This document shows, in pieces, positions 33,208-44,164 of a DNA stretch of 64,000 bases (positions are counted from its first letter, which is position 1; the number at the start of each line of letters is the position of its first letter). The notes below the pieces were generated by a model. That model did no database searches. It worked only from the letters and a program-made list of their open reading frames with translations, and was not told the origin of the DNA. The position numbers and the translations under genes are program-made. Source of the stretch: Moniliophthora roreri (taxonomy: Eukaryota > Basidiomycota > Agaricomycetes > Agaricales > Marasmiaceae); assembly GCA_001466705.2 (NCBI GenBank), contig LATX02000133.1, positions 1 through 64,000 on the forward strand, given 5' to 3'.

Positions 33208-36200
33208 TTATTCTGGAATGGGAATGGGGTCTCTGGGTTTTACTCAATGCTTTTTTATATATTCGTTGAGAAGATCTAGGCAATTCACCATTCCTTCCAT
33301 TCAAATCCATCAGTTGTGGGACGAGTCGTAACCACTGTATGACACGAGGAACTCCCGTGGTTGTTTCTTGGGTCTATGTCCTACTACTGCTTCCACTTCG
33401 TATTCTTCAAACCCTTCTATAAGATCCAGGGGTGGTTCTGTAAAACTCAGTCCGTAGGCTTCAGTCTGTTTGAACGGCGATAATAAGGCCGCATGGAAAA
33501 CGGGGTGGATTTTCCATTGATGTGGCAGGTCCAGTTTGTACGTCACAGGTCCTAATACCTTGAGGACCTTGAATGGTCCTTCTCTCTTCGGGGCTAATTT
33601 CTTTGATGGATATCCTGTGGCCAGATTCTTCACTTCTAGCCAAACCTTTTGTCCTTCTTCAAACATGTCCAATTTCTGTTTTTCTCTTCGTATCATCTGT
33701 TGTTGCACCAATTCCAATAGACTTGCAGTTTCTTCTCTGATTCTTTTTAATTCTTGCAGCTGCTCTTCTACTGAAGGAATAGTTGTTTTCTCGAACACTG
33801 TCGGAAGTGGATGGGGGTGGTACCCCATCATCATGAAGAACGGAGATTTCTTGAGAACTGAATGGGTTCGATTATTATGTGTGAACTCCACCAAGGGGAG
33901 GTATTCCTTCCATCGAGTTTGTTCCTTCAAGCAAAATGCCCTAAGGTAGACCTCAACTTCTTGGTTTACTCATTCTGTTTCTCCATCAGTCTGTGGGTGG
34001 AACGCCATGCTCATTGAATGCTTGATAGACAGCTGTTTTCCCATTTCTTGAAACACTTCTGCAGCGAATCTGGGGTCTCGATCTGATATGATTCAGTCCG
34101 GTAGTCTGAATCTCTTGTAAAGATGTTGGATTAGCAGCTCCACTATTTTGGTGGTGTCTGTTGTTTTGGTGCATGGAGTAAAAATTACCCCCTTCATAGA
34201 AGAGTGGTCCACCACGACCAAAATAGAATCCATCTCGTTGCACATGGGTAGGTCAGTAATGAGGTCCATGGTGCAAACCTGGAATGGGAATGAATTCAGT
34301 ATGGCTTGTATGGGCTGAATCGGTGTTCTCATGGGGTGTGTATTGATCTTCAACTGCTGACACACTACGCAGCTGTCAACGAAGGATCTAATGAATTTAG
34401 CCATTCCTGGCCACCAGAAGTCTCTCTGCACTTGTTCGATGGTGTTCCATTGTCCTGGATGTCCCACTCCTGGAGTGTCATGGATGGATTGTACTATCCA
34501 TCTACAAAGATCCATGTTATTTGGGACGTAAACTCAGTTCTGGAAGAAAAGTAGGTCTCCTTCAAGTTTCCAATCTGATAACACAGATTTGATTGGCAGC
34601 ACGCCTTGATGTAATAGTTGCTCCAAGGCCGACTTATGAAAGTCGTCTGGGCCCAATCGTTCTACTATTTCCTCCTTCATTCCCAAATCAATTCCTTTGA
34701 TGAACAATCGGTCTGGTAGGACAGTGATGTCTTCATTATCACTGTCAACATCATCTTGTTTGTTACTTCGTCGTGACAGGGTGTTGGCTTGGGTGATCGA
34801 TTTTCCAGGGACTTGTACTAGACCCAAATCGAATTCTGATAAGAAGAGGCTCCATCTTGCCTGTCGCCTGTTCAACTTTTGTGCTGTCTGAAAGTATGTT
34901 AGATTCTTGTGGTCCGAGAGAACTACTATCTTGAATTTCCCTCCCATCAGATAGTGTTGCCATTCCATCAATGCTCGGTAAATCACAAGGAGCTCACAAT
35001 CATAAATTTCATAATTCCACTCCATGGGAGATAGCGACTTTGAAAGATATCCACATGGATGCCATTCTCTGTCTGTCCCCTTTTGTCTAAGCACTGCACC
35101 AGTGGCCCATTTAGAAGTGTCTGCTTCTATGACAAAGGGTTTGTCAATGTCCGGCATGACGAGTATCGGTTCAGAAAGGAACTTTGCTTTCAAAAGGTCA
35201 AAGGCTATTTGACATTGTAAAGTCCATTCGAATTTTCGGTTTTTCTGTAGCAGGTCGTTCAATGGCCTCGTTAGGTGTGTGTATTTCCCAATGAACTTCC
35301 TGTAGAAATTCCCAAAGCCTAGGAATGCGCATACCCCTTTTACCGTCTGTGGAGGCTCCCAATCTGCTATCCCTGCTAACTTTACAGAGTCCATTGTGAT
35401 GTATCCGGGCCGAATAACCATTCCTAATACCACTTCTGTTACATCAAATTCACACTTCTCCGGTTTGAGGAATAAGTCATGCTTCTTGAGACAACACATT
35501 ACTTGTTCCGTTCGTTCCTTATGCTTGGCTCGATCCTTGGAGAAGAGAAGGATATCGTCCATATATACTACACACCATCCTTCGTTGATGAAGTCAGAAA
35601 GGATGTCGTTCATGAAGGCTTGGAAGGTGGCGGGGGAGTTGCTTAATCTGAAGAACATGACTGTCAGCTCGAAAAGTCCTCTATTTGTTTTGAAGGTGGC
35701 TTTCCATTGATCTCCGTCCTTTATCCTGACGTTGTTATACCCGTTTCGAAGATCAAGCTTCGTAAATATCATTGCTCCTTTTAGTTTGTCAAGAAGTTCC
35801 GAGATTAAGGGTAAAGGGTAGGCATTCTTCACTGTTCCTTTGTTAAGTTCTCTATAATCCTGTGTCGGTCGTAGTGCTCCTTTCTCCTTTTTGGCTACAA
35901 AGAAGAAAGGGGATGCCATAGGGGATTTCAATTTGTGGATGTACCCTTTTTGTAGGTTTTCTTCGAGGAATTTGTCCTGTTCCCCCTGCTCCGTGGGGCT
36001 TAACAGGTACAATTTACAGTTCCTTGGCACGAAGTCCGGTTTGAGGTTGATTGCATGATCATAGGTTCGAGCAGGTGGGAATCGTTCGGCCTTTCCTTTC
36101 TCGAAACGATCTCGATACCCCAGTAAGTAACTAGGAATGAGTTCTTTGATGTCCTTCTTCACTGTCTGTTGTTGATGGGCCATCTCCTGCGACGCTGTGA

Positions 36201-36708
36201 TCTTGGCCTCTATGAGAACTTCTGCTTCATAGTTGTCTAAGACTCCTTTGAACCTCTTGATCTGAATCCTTCTCCGAGGTGGAAACTGAATTTCTCCTGT
36301 CTCCCAATTGATCACAGGGTTGTGGTATCGTAACCACGGAAGCCCTAAGATCATGTCTTCATCTCTGATACCTGAGATCATGAAATTCTCCCTGAATTCT
36401 TTTCCAGCGATCTGGAATTCTAGCTCCACAACATGCATTATCCATGCTGTTTTGTTAGCTGTTCCGTCGACGTTGAAAACCCGAATCTTTTCTGGTAATT
36501 GAATCCATTTCTTCCCCAGTGTTCTGGCAAACCCTGTGCTGATGAACCTTCCTCCTGCTCCCGAGTCTAGCAAGGCCTTGGTTTCGATGATTTTCGTTCC
36601 CACTTTGTACTGGAGAGGAATGTGCATAGAATTTCGATCCATTTTAGCTAGTACAAAGTGTGAAATAGTTATTGGCAGTGGAGACATCGTCCTCTTCCGC
36701 TGTTTCAA
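33208..36708 (-). pseudogene. pol: Pol of element A (PR-RT-RH-IN-chromodomain)
   Basis: The -1 frame relative to Gag, open for 724 codons from 36708 to 34534. Protease ALLDSGAGGRFIS and GLPWLRYHNP; reverse transcriptase SPMASPFFFVAKKEKG, TKLDLRNGYNNVRI and catalytic VVYMDDILLF; RNase H IEADTSKWATGAV and LSDHKNLTY. After a TGA at 34534 (Arg CGA expected) the integrase follows: HPGQWNT and CVVCQ finger, TMDLITDL, ISDRDP, a TGA inside the Glu region (near 33968) and the 206-codon C-terminal part with GPFKVLKVLGPVTYKL. The chromodomain has EFLVSYSGYDSSHN and a TGA at 33310, and the frame reaches TAA 33208. All four main stops replace Arg. Function lost, domains otherwise well kept. Confidence 0.92.
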
Positions 36709-38084
36709 AAACCCTCCTGTTCCATCAGATCGAGGAGGAAGTCTTTATCTTCTTTCGGCTGTTCATTCACCAGGGCCCTAATCTTGGTGAACCTTTCTTC
36801 TTTTGTGAGCTTCTTCGGCTCCTCCTGTCTCTTTTCGTCCCTCTTTGGCATATCTGGACAGTCCTTAATGTGATGTCCATTCCTTCCGCATCTGAAGCAC
36901 AGTCCTTTCGCCATGTACTCTTTTCGATCCACGTCGGTGATCTGTTTGATGGTGACGTCTTCCTTTTTTCTAAAACTCCTTTGGGGCTTCTTTCCCCCAT
37001 GTTCATCATCCCATGTCTTTCCATACTCCAATGCTTGTTTGTAGCTTTCATCAAAGAGAATGGCGGTGTTCATCCAATCCTTAATTGTAGTGGGGGCCCC
37101 CTCTGGCCTCGTCATGATTTTGAGAGCCAGACTTCTAGGAAGTCCTCGTTTAAACACTACTATCTGTGCCGCGTCGTTATATCTGGTCTGCTTCACGAGG
37201 TAGGTGAACTGATACGTATATTCATCAGCTCTCTCTTTCATCCTTAGGTCCTTGAGTTCGAGTTGCGCTTTCAAGGCAGGGTCAAGGGGTTTGAAAAAGG
37301 TTCTGAAATCGTCTAAGAACTCTGACCACATAACCTTCTTGGCATCTGGATTGAAGGCGAGTAGTAGATCGGTTTTGTCATTCTTCCAGAATTCTCCAGG
37401 TCCATCCGTCATGTATGAAAGGAGAAAAAGCTTCTTCGATCTATCATCTGGAAATGCCTTTGGATTAAGTGCCATGTAAATCAGTACTTCACGTAGAAAC
37501 TTTTTGGCATCCTTCCATGCTCCCGTAAAGGCTCTTAGTAGTGTGGCTTTCACCTCTTTGACCGCCAAAACTACCTGTACCGGCATCGTGGAACCAATAA
37601 CTGCTTCTTCGACTGCTGGTTCCTCTCTCTTGGGTCTGCTTCCTGACAGCTTCTTATCTTCCACCATTGCTTCAGGCTGTGTCTTTGGTGATCGGGGGCT
37701 GTTCTTTAACCCTTGTAGTAGTCATTGGAACGGATCTAGCTCTTCCGGAGAGTTGGTAGAGATATTCAATGTATCCGATTCTGGCTGCTTCGGTGTATTT
37801 GTCAAGAATTTCTCTTCAAATTCGGTCGGTTTCAATCCAGTTGGAATGGATGATAGGGTCAAGGTTCTCCTTGTTTCCAGGTCTTCTTCGAGTGTCTCTG
37901 TCAGTGGCTGACTCGTTAGTGATGGCAAGTGCAAGGGGGTCAATAGTTCTCTGCAGGACGCTCGGGTTAACGGTGGGATCGCTCACCCACCAGGATTCGA
38001 TATGGATTGGGTTGGTAATCCACGCTGGCGCATCTCTGCTTCAGCAATGTCTCGTTCTATCTGTTGTTCTGTCTGTGGCGGCAT
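36705..38084 (-). pseudogene. gag: Gag of element A
   Basis: ATG 38084 begins a 459-codon frame to TGA 36705-36707. A polar N-terminal third carries two TGA stops (near 37980 and 37730), each where D or E has Arg. The capsid region (LREVLIYMALNPKAF, LLSYMTDGPGEFW, WSEFLDDFRTFF) and the region around ADEYTYQFTYLVKQT lead to a CCHC knuckle CFRCGRNGHHIKDC (near 36905-36860) and a Lys/Glu-rich tail. The stop lies inside a GGGTTTTTGA context that fits -1 frameshifting into Pol. An internal ATG at 37667 opens an uninterrupted 320 codons. Confidence 0.9.
36708..36714 (-). promoter_or_regulatory. Candidate -1 ribosomal frameshift site, gag/pol of element A
   Basis: On the minus strand the last Gag codons are GAG GGT TTT TGA. 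GGGTTTT fits the canonical XXXYYYZ slippery heptamer in the Gag frame, and slipping back one base enters the long Pol frame. The same heptamer at the same place occurs in element D (54428-54434). A downstream stimulator structure was not tested. Confidence 0.6.
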
Positions 38085-38132
38085 CTTGTTGTTCCTAGGT
38101 GATGCCTAAACCTGGATAGGTCGGCAATTGAT

Positions 38133-38143
38133 CAGCTTGACCT
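38133..38143 (-). promoter_or_regulatory. Self-priming primer binding site of element A
   Basis: AGGTCAAGCTG (minus strand) lies two bases inside the 5' LTR. It is the exact complement of CAGCTTGACCT within the LTR, about 33 bases after the TATTTAA box. Confidence 0.72.
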
Positions 38144-38145
38144 TG

Positions 38146-38601
38146 TGTTACGTTACTTGCGCAGCAACGTCAACTCCAACTACTTTAGCGAAGTGTCACC
38201 TCCGTTCAAGTAATTGTACAAGTTCAAGTTTAAGTTCGTTCAGTGGTTACTGAAGTTCAGAGGTCCTTCGATGGTGGCGTTGACACAAGTACAATTAACC
38301 AGGTCAAGCTGGAGACTTCAAGTCTCAGCTTGAGCACTTAAATACGTTACAACCAACTAGTACTAACTACGTATGTAGAGTGACGAGTTCAGTGATTGTC
38401 TAATGTTTCCCGAAGCTATCGGGATATAAGTAATATAGTACAAAGGGATAGGTAAATGGGGACCAGGAAGGTGTATGAGTCCGATGACAAGAGAAGCATA
38501 AGGGGGTGAGAAAGGAAGTGGGGGCTGGGAAGGTGTATAGGTCCAATAGAGAGAGAAGCATAGGGGAGTACAGTAAAGAAAGAGAAAGAAAGTTCATAAC
38601 A
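38146..38601 (-). repeat. 5' LTR of element A
   Basis: 456 bp, TGTTACG...ATAACA. The sense strand has TATTTAA, then CAGCTTGACCT about 33 bases later as predicted transcript start. Confidence 0.93.
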
Positions 38602-38763
38602 GAAACCACCACCTTCAGTGGATGGATTAGTCATTCATGATTTAGAAGAAGAAGAGGGACCGCAGTTCTTCCAGTTGATAAGAGAGCCATACTTTACAGG
38701 AGAATGGTTAGTAGGAGGCCAGCCAATCTCAAATGTGGAAGTTCGAGCCTAAAAAGGGAGTAT

Positions 38764-39315
38764 TGTTACAGACATTCTATGAACTCACTTTTCTTTTACT
38801 TTTCTTTCTATAATTGACATTCTTAGCACTTGCAAGCACTACCTTTCCCTTCTCATCTATGCTTCCCATTGACATCTGGACAAGTTCACATTTCCAGTTC
38901 CCCTTTCCTCCTTTCATCCCTGTACCTCTTTAACATGTCATCAATGACTTCATCGTGACACTTTACTTACATCAATATGATCTCATTGTTCTATTCATTT
39001 CTTTCTCCTTCCTTTGACATCATAACAATGTCATTATTACTTTGTCTCTCTTTCTCTTTGTACAGTAAAACTAGTGTTTGTGTCTGTGAACGTTGTATAA
39101 ATGAGTAGATACAACTGGTGTATTTAAGTAGATAGAACTGGGTCCAAGCTCTTCAGCTTGACCTGGTTAAATCCAGAGTTGATATCTTGCTCTCAACAAC
39201 TGAACGTCTGAACCTAGTCAGTTGACTAGTGAACTTGAACTTGATCCTTGTACTTGACATCACTATGACATTGTGGTGTTGAGTTAGTTGCCATTGCTGC
39301 ACAAGTAACATAACA
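38764..39315 (+). repeat. 3' LTR of element B
   Basis: TGTTACAG...CATAACA, 552 bp, preceded by a purine tract AAAAAGGGAGTAT. TATTTAA at 39121 and CAGCTTGACCT at 39154-39164, the same spacing as in A and D. It is the same family as the solo LTRs at 9804 and 16322. Confidence 0.85.
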
Positions 39316-39559
39316 GTAGATGTGGTGACCTAGAGAAAGAAGTTAGCAAGGAACATGAATCCAAGAGAAATGCATGTGCAGCAATCACAAGCAGAGGCTT
39401 CTTCTCTTTCCTCCTCATCATGCTCTCACCAATGTGACTGAGTGATTCCACTAATAATATATGTAGTTACCTGAGCAGTGCATTCCTTGAGTACTGTAAA
39501 AACCCTTGAGAGATCAAAGTTGAGGACTGAACTGGCTGTATTTGGCTGTTTGGTACTCT
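39316..39559. other. No recognisable gene
   Basis: Short stretch between the LTR of element B and the readable part of the next pseudogene. It may be the 3' portion of that gene on the minus strand, but I cannot follow a frame. Confidence 0.4.
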
Positions 39560-40124
39560 GAAGCAGACCAGATTCCATGATTTCTCTGGCTTCCTTCCTC
39601 GTCATCTTTCAAACATGCTTCATAGCCCAGGTATCCAGCTCATCTCAGGCAGTATCTGGTGTCTGATGGCTATCCCAATAGTTGAGCATTTCCGTAACAC
39701 TTCCCAGATAGCTGAAGAAGCCATGATATTGAAGAATCCCTTGTTTATGCTTGAGATTGAATATGTGATCCATAATGTCAAAGATGTATATGCTCTGATG
39801 ATGGAGATCTATCATTGACAAAGTGATTTGTTGACCCTTTGTAAGAGGGTCAGGGTGTGGCTGATGTCTCGATGCAATTGTCTTGAGTCTTTTTCAAACA
39901 CTCTTCTTCCTGATGATATAGTTTTGTGTTGGTGTATCTCCTATGATAGGATCAGTCCAAAGGACACCAGAGTCACTTCCTTCAGCATAGACAAGCTGTC
40001 CATGAACCCAAGGTTTTCTTGGAGGTCCTGTTGGTGTTTGAGGAACATTCTCATTGATGTTCTGGTCCTGGAAGTCTTCTTCATCACTGAAAGGAGGCAG
40101 ACTAGATAGTGGAAGGGAAGACAT
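39560..40124 (-). pseudogene. Unknown protein divergent from the helicase, degraded
   Basis: ATG 40124 begins MSSLPLSSLPPFSDEEDF. One phase continues for about 185 codons through PRKPWVHGQLVYAEG and SYLGSVTEMLNYWDSHQ. It has three in-frame TGA codons (near 39893, 39643 and 39610), each explicable as Arg CGA. The acidic, Pro-rich N-terminus is followed by a predicted globular part. It is transcribed away from the helicase, which starts about 100-150 bases to the right, so they may share a promoter. No family recognised. Confidence 0.55.
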
Positions 40125-40239
40125 GAGTCAGATGGAAGCAAAATTTTTTGGGTCTATTTATAGACCTTTCTCCTTCATGTCTCCTAACATCTCAAACATG
40201 GCCTGAGGCTTACCAACTAAAAGCAGACCCCTCTGGACA

Positions 40240-42607
40240 CATCCTAAACTTCATAGCCTGCAGAACTTTGCATCTAAAATATGAGAGCATTTCAAGCTCT
40301 CATACAACTTCCGGGATTTCCAAGTTACAGCAACCACAGCTCAATTGACTGGCAAAGATGTTCTCATACATGCAGGAACAGGGATGGGCAAGACAGCAGC
40401 TGTTGCTGGTCTATATGCACATCCAGATGCTAGCAATAAAGTTACCATTTTTGTTTCACCCTTAATTGCACTGCAAGAGGAACAGGTTAGTAAAAGCATT
40501 TATTGCCATCAAAAGAGTCAACCCTGACTACTGAACAGGTTGAAACATCTAAAAAAGAGTTCAACCTTGATACAGTGGCTGTAAATTCTGCATATGAGAG
40601 ATGCTCACCTGAAATCATGCAGGTGTGTGACAGTGATTTCACTCACCATAGTGCAACTAATTGGTGAGGAAGAGTGTCATCAAGGACAGATGGCAAATTG
40701 CAATCATCTCACCTGAAATGTTATTGTCAAAGCATTTCATCAATGTCATTCTCCACAACTCTGAATTCTGCTCATGTGTCCTGTCAGTAGTCATTGATGA
40801 AGCACATGTCGTCTCCCACTGGGGCTCAGGGTTTTGCAAGAAATATGGGGAACTTGGACAAGTGTAGGCCTTGCTGCCTTGAGGCACTCCAGTGGTGGCA
40901 ATGTCTGCAACTTTGGCAGCAAGAATATGTCAAGACATCATCAGCAAACTTCAATTTTGCAAAAACACCTACCCCTTGTTGGATGTTGGGAATGACTGCA
41001 GTAATGTATCACTAATTGTTCGATCCATACAACATCTGATCACCAGCTACTGTGACCTTGCATTTGTTGTGCCACAAAATACAAATGAAGCCACAGACAT
41101 ACCAAAAACATTTATTTATGCAGATAATATACTTCATAGAGTTGACATTGAGGATTATATCAGCAACCAGTTACCACCAAATCTCTGTCATTGTGGCCTA
41201 GTTTGTCCATATAGTGCAGCTTTCTCCAAGGAGTACTGAAGGGAGGTGATAGACCAGTTCCAAGAGAGAAAGGTATGTATCCTGGTCTGTACTGATGCAG
41301 CAGGAATGGTCAGTAATATCTCCTTATGTCACATGAAGAAAGCTCACCTCAAATACATTCCAGGGCTGTAATCTCCCCAATATAGAACTTGTAGTGCAAT
41401 GGAAGCTACCAGGCTCCATCTCATTCTTTGTCCAAAGAGCAGGTCATGTGGTCTTGCTTGTAGAACCCACTGCATATTATGTCAACACAGAGCAGACAGC
41501 ATCCTCTCCAGAAGCCCAGACAAAGGGCAAACTATGGAAGAAAAAGAGTAGAAAGGCCAAGAAAAAGCAAGATCTGGAGGTGAAGGACTGAGCCAAACAA
41601 TGTGGGCTGAACCATGGAAGCTATAGTGGTGTTAGTGACAATGTTTTGATTCCTTGTCAACTGAAGTATGACCCAACATCTACAGATGAGGGTCTTTTTG
41701 CCTTCATTCAGACAGGAATGTGTTGGTGCAGCTTCCTGAACAAAGTATATGGGAATAAGAGTCTATCTAGTCAGTATAAGGTGTTTCTTGTGTTGAAAGA
41801 AGAAACTCACCCTACAGTAGATTTGATAGTCCCTTGTTGTGACATCTGCAACCCTTAGCTCTTTGAACACACAAGGTCTGCTGCTCCTATACCAACAAAG
41901 CATCAGGCACACATGGTGTCAAACAAGGAGACTGAAATCCCACAACTGCAGAGAAGCTTTTTGAATGGCAGACCAGTATCCACAAACACAACTATCCAAA
42001 TGTGTTATGGGGGCCTTTAGCAATTCTTGGAAATGATCTAACCACTACCTTGTCTTCTGTAGGCCACATTACAACAGAATTGGTTTTGCAAAAAATTGTT
42101 GATAGCCAGTGGCATTGGCTTGAGCAGTACAGGACAGAATAACTGAATTTCCTGAAGACCTTTGACATAAGCAACCTGATTCCAACGTCAAAGAAGTCAG
42201 GAGGTACAAAAAGAAAGGGAGACAACATACTGGCAGACAGTACACATCTAGCTAAGGTTTCAACACCAAATCCTGCAGCTACTCCTCTTTCTGCACAGCC
42301 ACAGACCATGGCTCCTCCCAGTCAAGTTTCTTTGCATCTGAATCAGTCCCCCATGCCCCAGACTCTTATAAACCCTCAGGCGATGTCATACCAATATGCA
42401 TACTGGGCACCTTATTACACCAATCAGAATCACTAGAATACCCCACCACAGGCCTCCCTGCATCCACCAGCCTCTCCAGCATTATCCCAAAACCCTTATG
42501 CAGCTTTATTCACATTAAATTCCAGTCATAATGTTAAGCAGAGCCCAGGAAATGGTAAAGGAGGTGGTCTGGATACTGTTGGGGTTTCAAAGGCACAGCA
42601 ACCATAA
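40240..42607 (+). pseudogene. RecQ-like DEAH helicase, with introns, degraded
   Basis: ATP-dependent DNA helicase of the large mushroom RecQ-like group (family by recall). Motif I GTGMGKT (near 40380-40400), motif Ia FVSPLIALQEEQ, motif II DEAH in VIDEAHVVSHWG (near 40795), motif III AMSATLAA, and the C-terminal helicase lobe with VCTDAAGMGCN and VVQW...QRAG. Introns at 40486-40538 and 41309-41363 restore the frame, so this is not a retrocopy. The QRAG region has lost several residues relative to the usual RAGRAGR-type motif VI. The C-terminal third (41960-42607) reads NYPNVLWGPLAILGND and a Pro/Gln-rich tail ending at TAA. Many TGA stops replace Arg, and one frameshift lies near 41915. Confidence 0.8.
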
Positions 42608-43843
42608 TTTTGGTCTTGGATGAAAGCCATGTATTAAGTCTTGATTATGTACATAGGTTGCAGTGGAATAATGGGAGAATAAAGGAATATAGTGCTCGAA
42701 TGGTGGTCAGGGGGATTTGGCAGGGCATAAATGGAGCGAAAATTACAAGTCTGCTGTCACAAAAGGTGACTCTCTTATTTCAGTGCAGACTATACCAGTT
42801 GCTTCACTGTGTGCTCTCTATTTACCCACCAAACAACAACACATCAGATACAAACAAACTCATGCACACACAGTGAATGCAACTGGTAGCGAGTCTAACT
42901 GAGGCCTTATTTTGAAGCTTCTATCATGGAAATACTCCCATGAACAGATTGCTCCTTTTGGTAACTGTATTGATATTCCTATAGACATGCCCTGCCCTGT
43001 CCTGCAGTCTTAACATTTGTCCTCTGTTTACCTTGGGGCCAAGGCTTATTTTTTCCCTTTACACTGCAAGATATGCTGATTAGTCTTCAATCACACTCCT
43101 CTTGTAATAGATGGGTACAGCAGAAGGTGACCATAGGTAAGTATGGCACACTTTCTCACACTTTGTCAATGCAAGATCAGTGGTCAAAGAAAACATCTAT
43201 AACAGTAAAATCTGTATTAGTGAGCCAGTAGGTATCAGAGCCATTTTCAATTTTGCATACCTTTATACCTTTAATGAGCTTGTTATTGATGTTGCATATT
43301 GTAGTAGATCTTGCCAAGACCAGAACTGATGATTTTGGAGCTTGACAGAGAGGAAATGGAGGAGCTGTCATCAATGTTGTTCATCAATGATGGTGGTTTG
43401 GGCAAAGGGTTAGGTGTGGGAATTTGTCAATGCCACAGCACTTTGGCCACCACGAAGTTGCAGTAGTTGCCTTACATGTCACAATGAGTGAGTCTCATCC
43501 ACCACCAACATCTTCCAAAGAGGTCTTATTCTACTCACACCAGCTTCATAGAACAGGCTTTGGACTTTTGTGCTATGCAGGTTTTTTGTATGCTGTTGTG
43601 CTAAGAACTGCTGTAATTGTGTTATAATATGCAATCACTAGGGTTGTAACTTGCAGTAATGATTTCATATGGGTTATAATATGGTTGTAATGTGGTTGCA
43701 AGGTAGCTGTAGAGCAGTTAAAATATTTTCATATACTATAACTAGGCTATGATACACTTAATATCTAGCTGAATTTATTGTGGTACCTTGTAACCCTCAT
43801 AATCCTGTTGTAAGGATATTACAATGCTATGTACTTTTTGCAG
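42608..43843. other. No recognisable gene
   Basis: Only short open frames (for example 42610-42876 plus). From about 43630 the sequence becomes TTATAATATGG-rich repeat. A piece around 43780-43860 recurs inverted at about 52430-52500. Confidence 0.45.
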
Positions 43844-44164
43844 GTGATGTTGCAGGCTTGGCTCAGCTCAAAGCCCCAGGCTTAGGCCTGGCTTGAGAGG
43901 GCTCAGGCTCACCAAACATTGAGCCTGAGTCTTGAGCCACCAGAAGCCTGAGCTGCCAGAAGCCCAAGCCATAGGCAGGGCCCAGCTTAGGCCAGGGCCT
44001 TTGAGTATCACTTGCCTACAGCCACAGGTTGCACTTTCTATCATATTGTCTAGAGCTCAAGCCCTGAGCCCAGTCAAAGCCCTATGGTAGGGCTTGGCTC
44101 AGCCTTGTGAGCCCCAGCTTAGTCAGGCCTGGCTTCAGGGCTTGAGCCAAGCCCTCAACATCAC
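43844..44164. mobile_element. Palindromic MITE-like repeat
   Basis: 321 bp with 23-bp imperfect inverted ends: GTGATGTTG, two variable bases, then GGCTTGGCTCA, both ends alike. The interior is built of GCTTGAGCC/GGCTCAAGC-type palindromic words and could fold almost completely. No target duplication identified. Superfamily not assigned. Confidence 0.55.

Larger units (their letters stand above)
31301..38601 (-). mobile_element. Gypsy element A, full length with target duplication, inserted in element B
   Basis: LTRs of 457 bp (31301-31757) and 456 bp (38146-38601), nearly identical, with the 5-bp duplication GAAAC (31296-31300 and 38602-38606). Coding on minus: Gag, Pol, ORF3. A purine tract GAGGGGGTAA lies beside the 3' LTR and a self-priming site beside the 5' LTR. 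Removing it rejoins the element B reading frame. Few stops relative to C, nearly all CGA-to-TGA, so it is fairly young but inactive. Confidence 0.95.
25432..39315 (+). mobile_element. Gypsy element B, chimeric, 5' LTR missing, interrupted by element A
   Basis: Gag, protease and an N-terminal reverse transcriptase of one family are joined at about 27820 to RNase H, integrase, chromodomain and a third ORF of an A-like family, ending in a 3' LTR at 38764-39315 with a purine tract before it. Element A (31301-38601) sits inside its third ORF region. No 5' LTR is seen upstream of Gag. Confidence 0.8.

Noticed and set aside
36672..37247. 191-codon plus-strand frame over Gag of element A
   Set aside because: Antisense of the Gag knuckle and capsid region.
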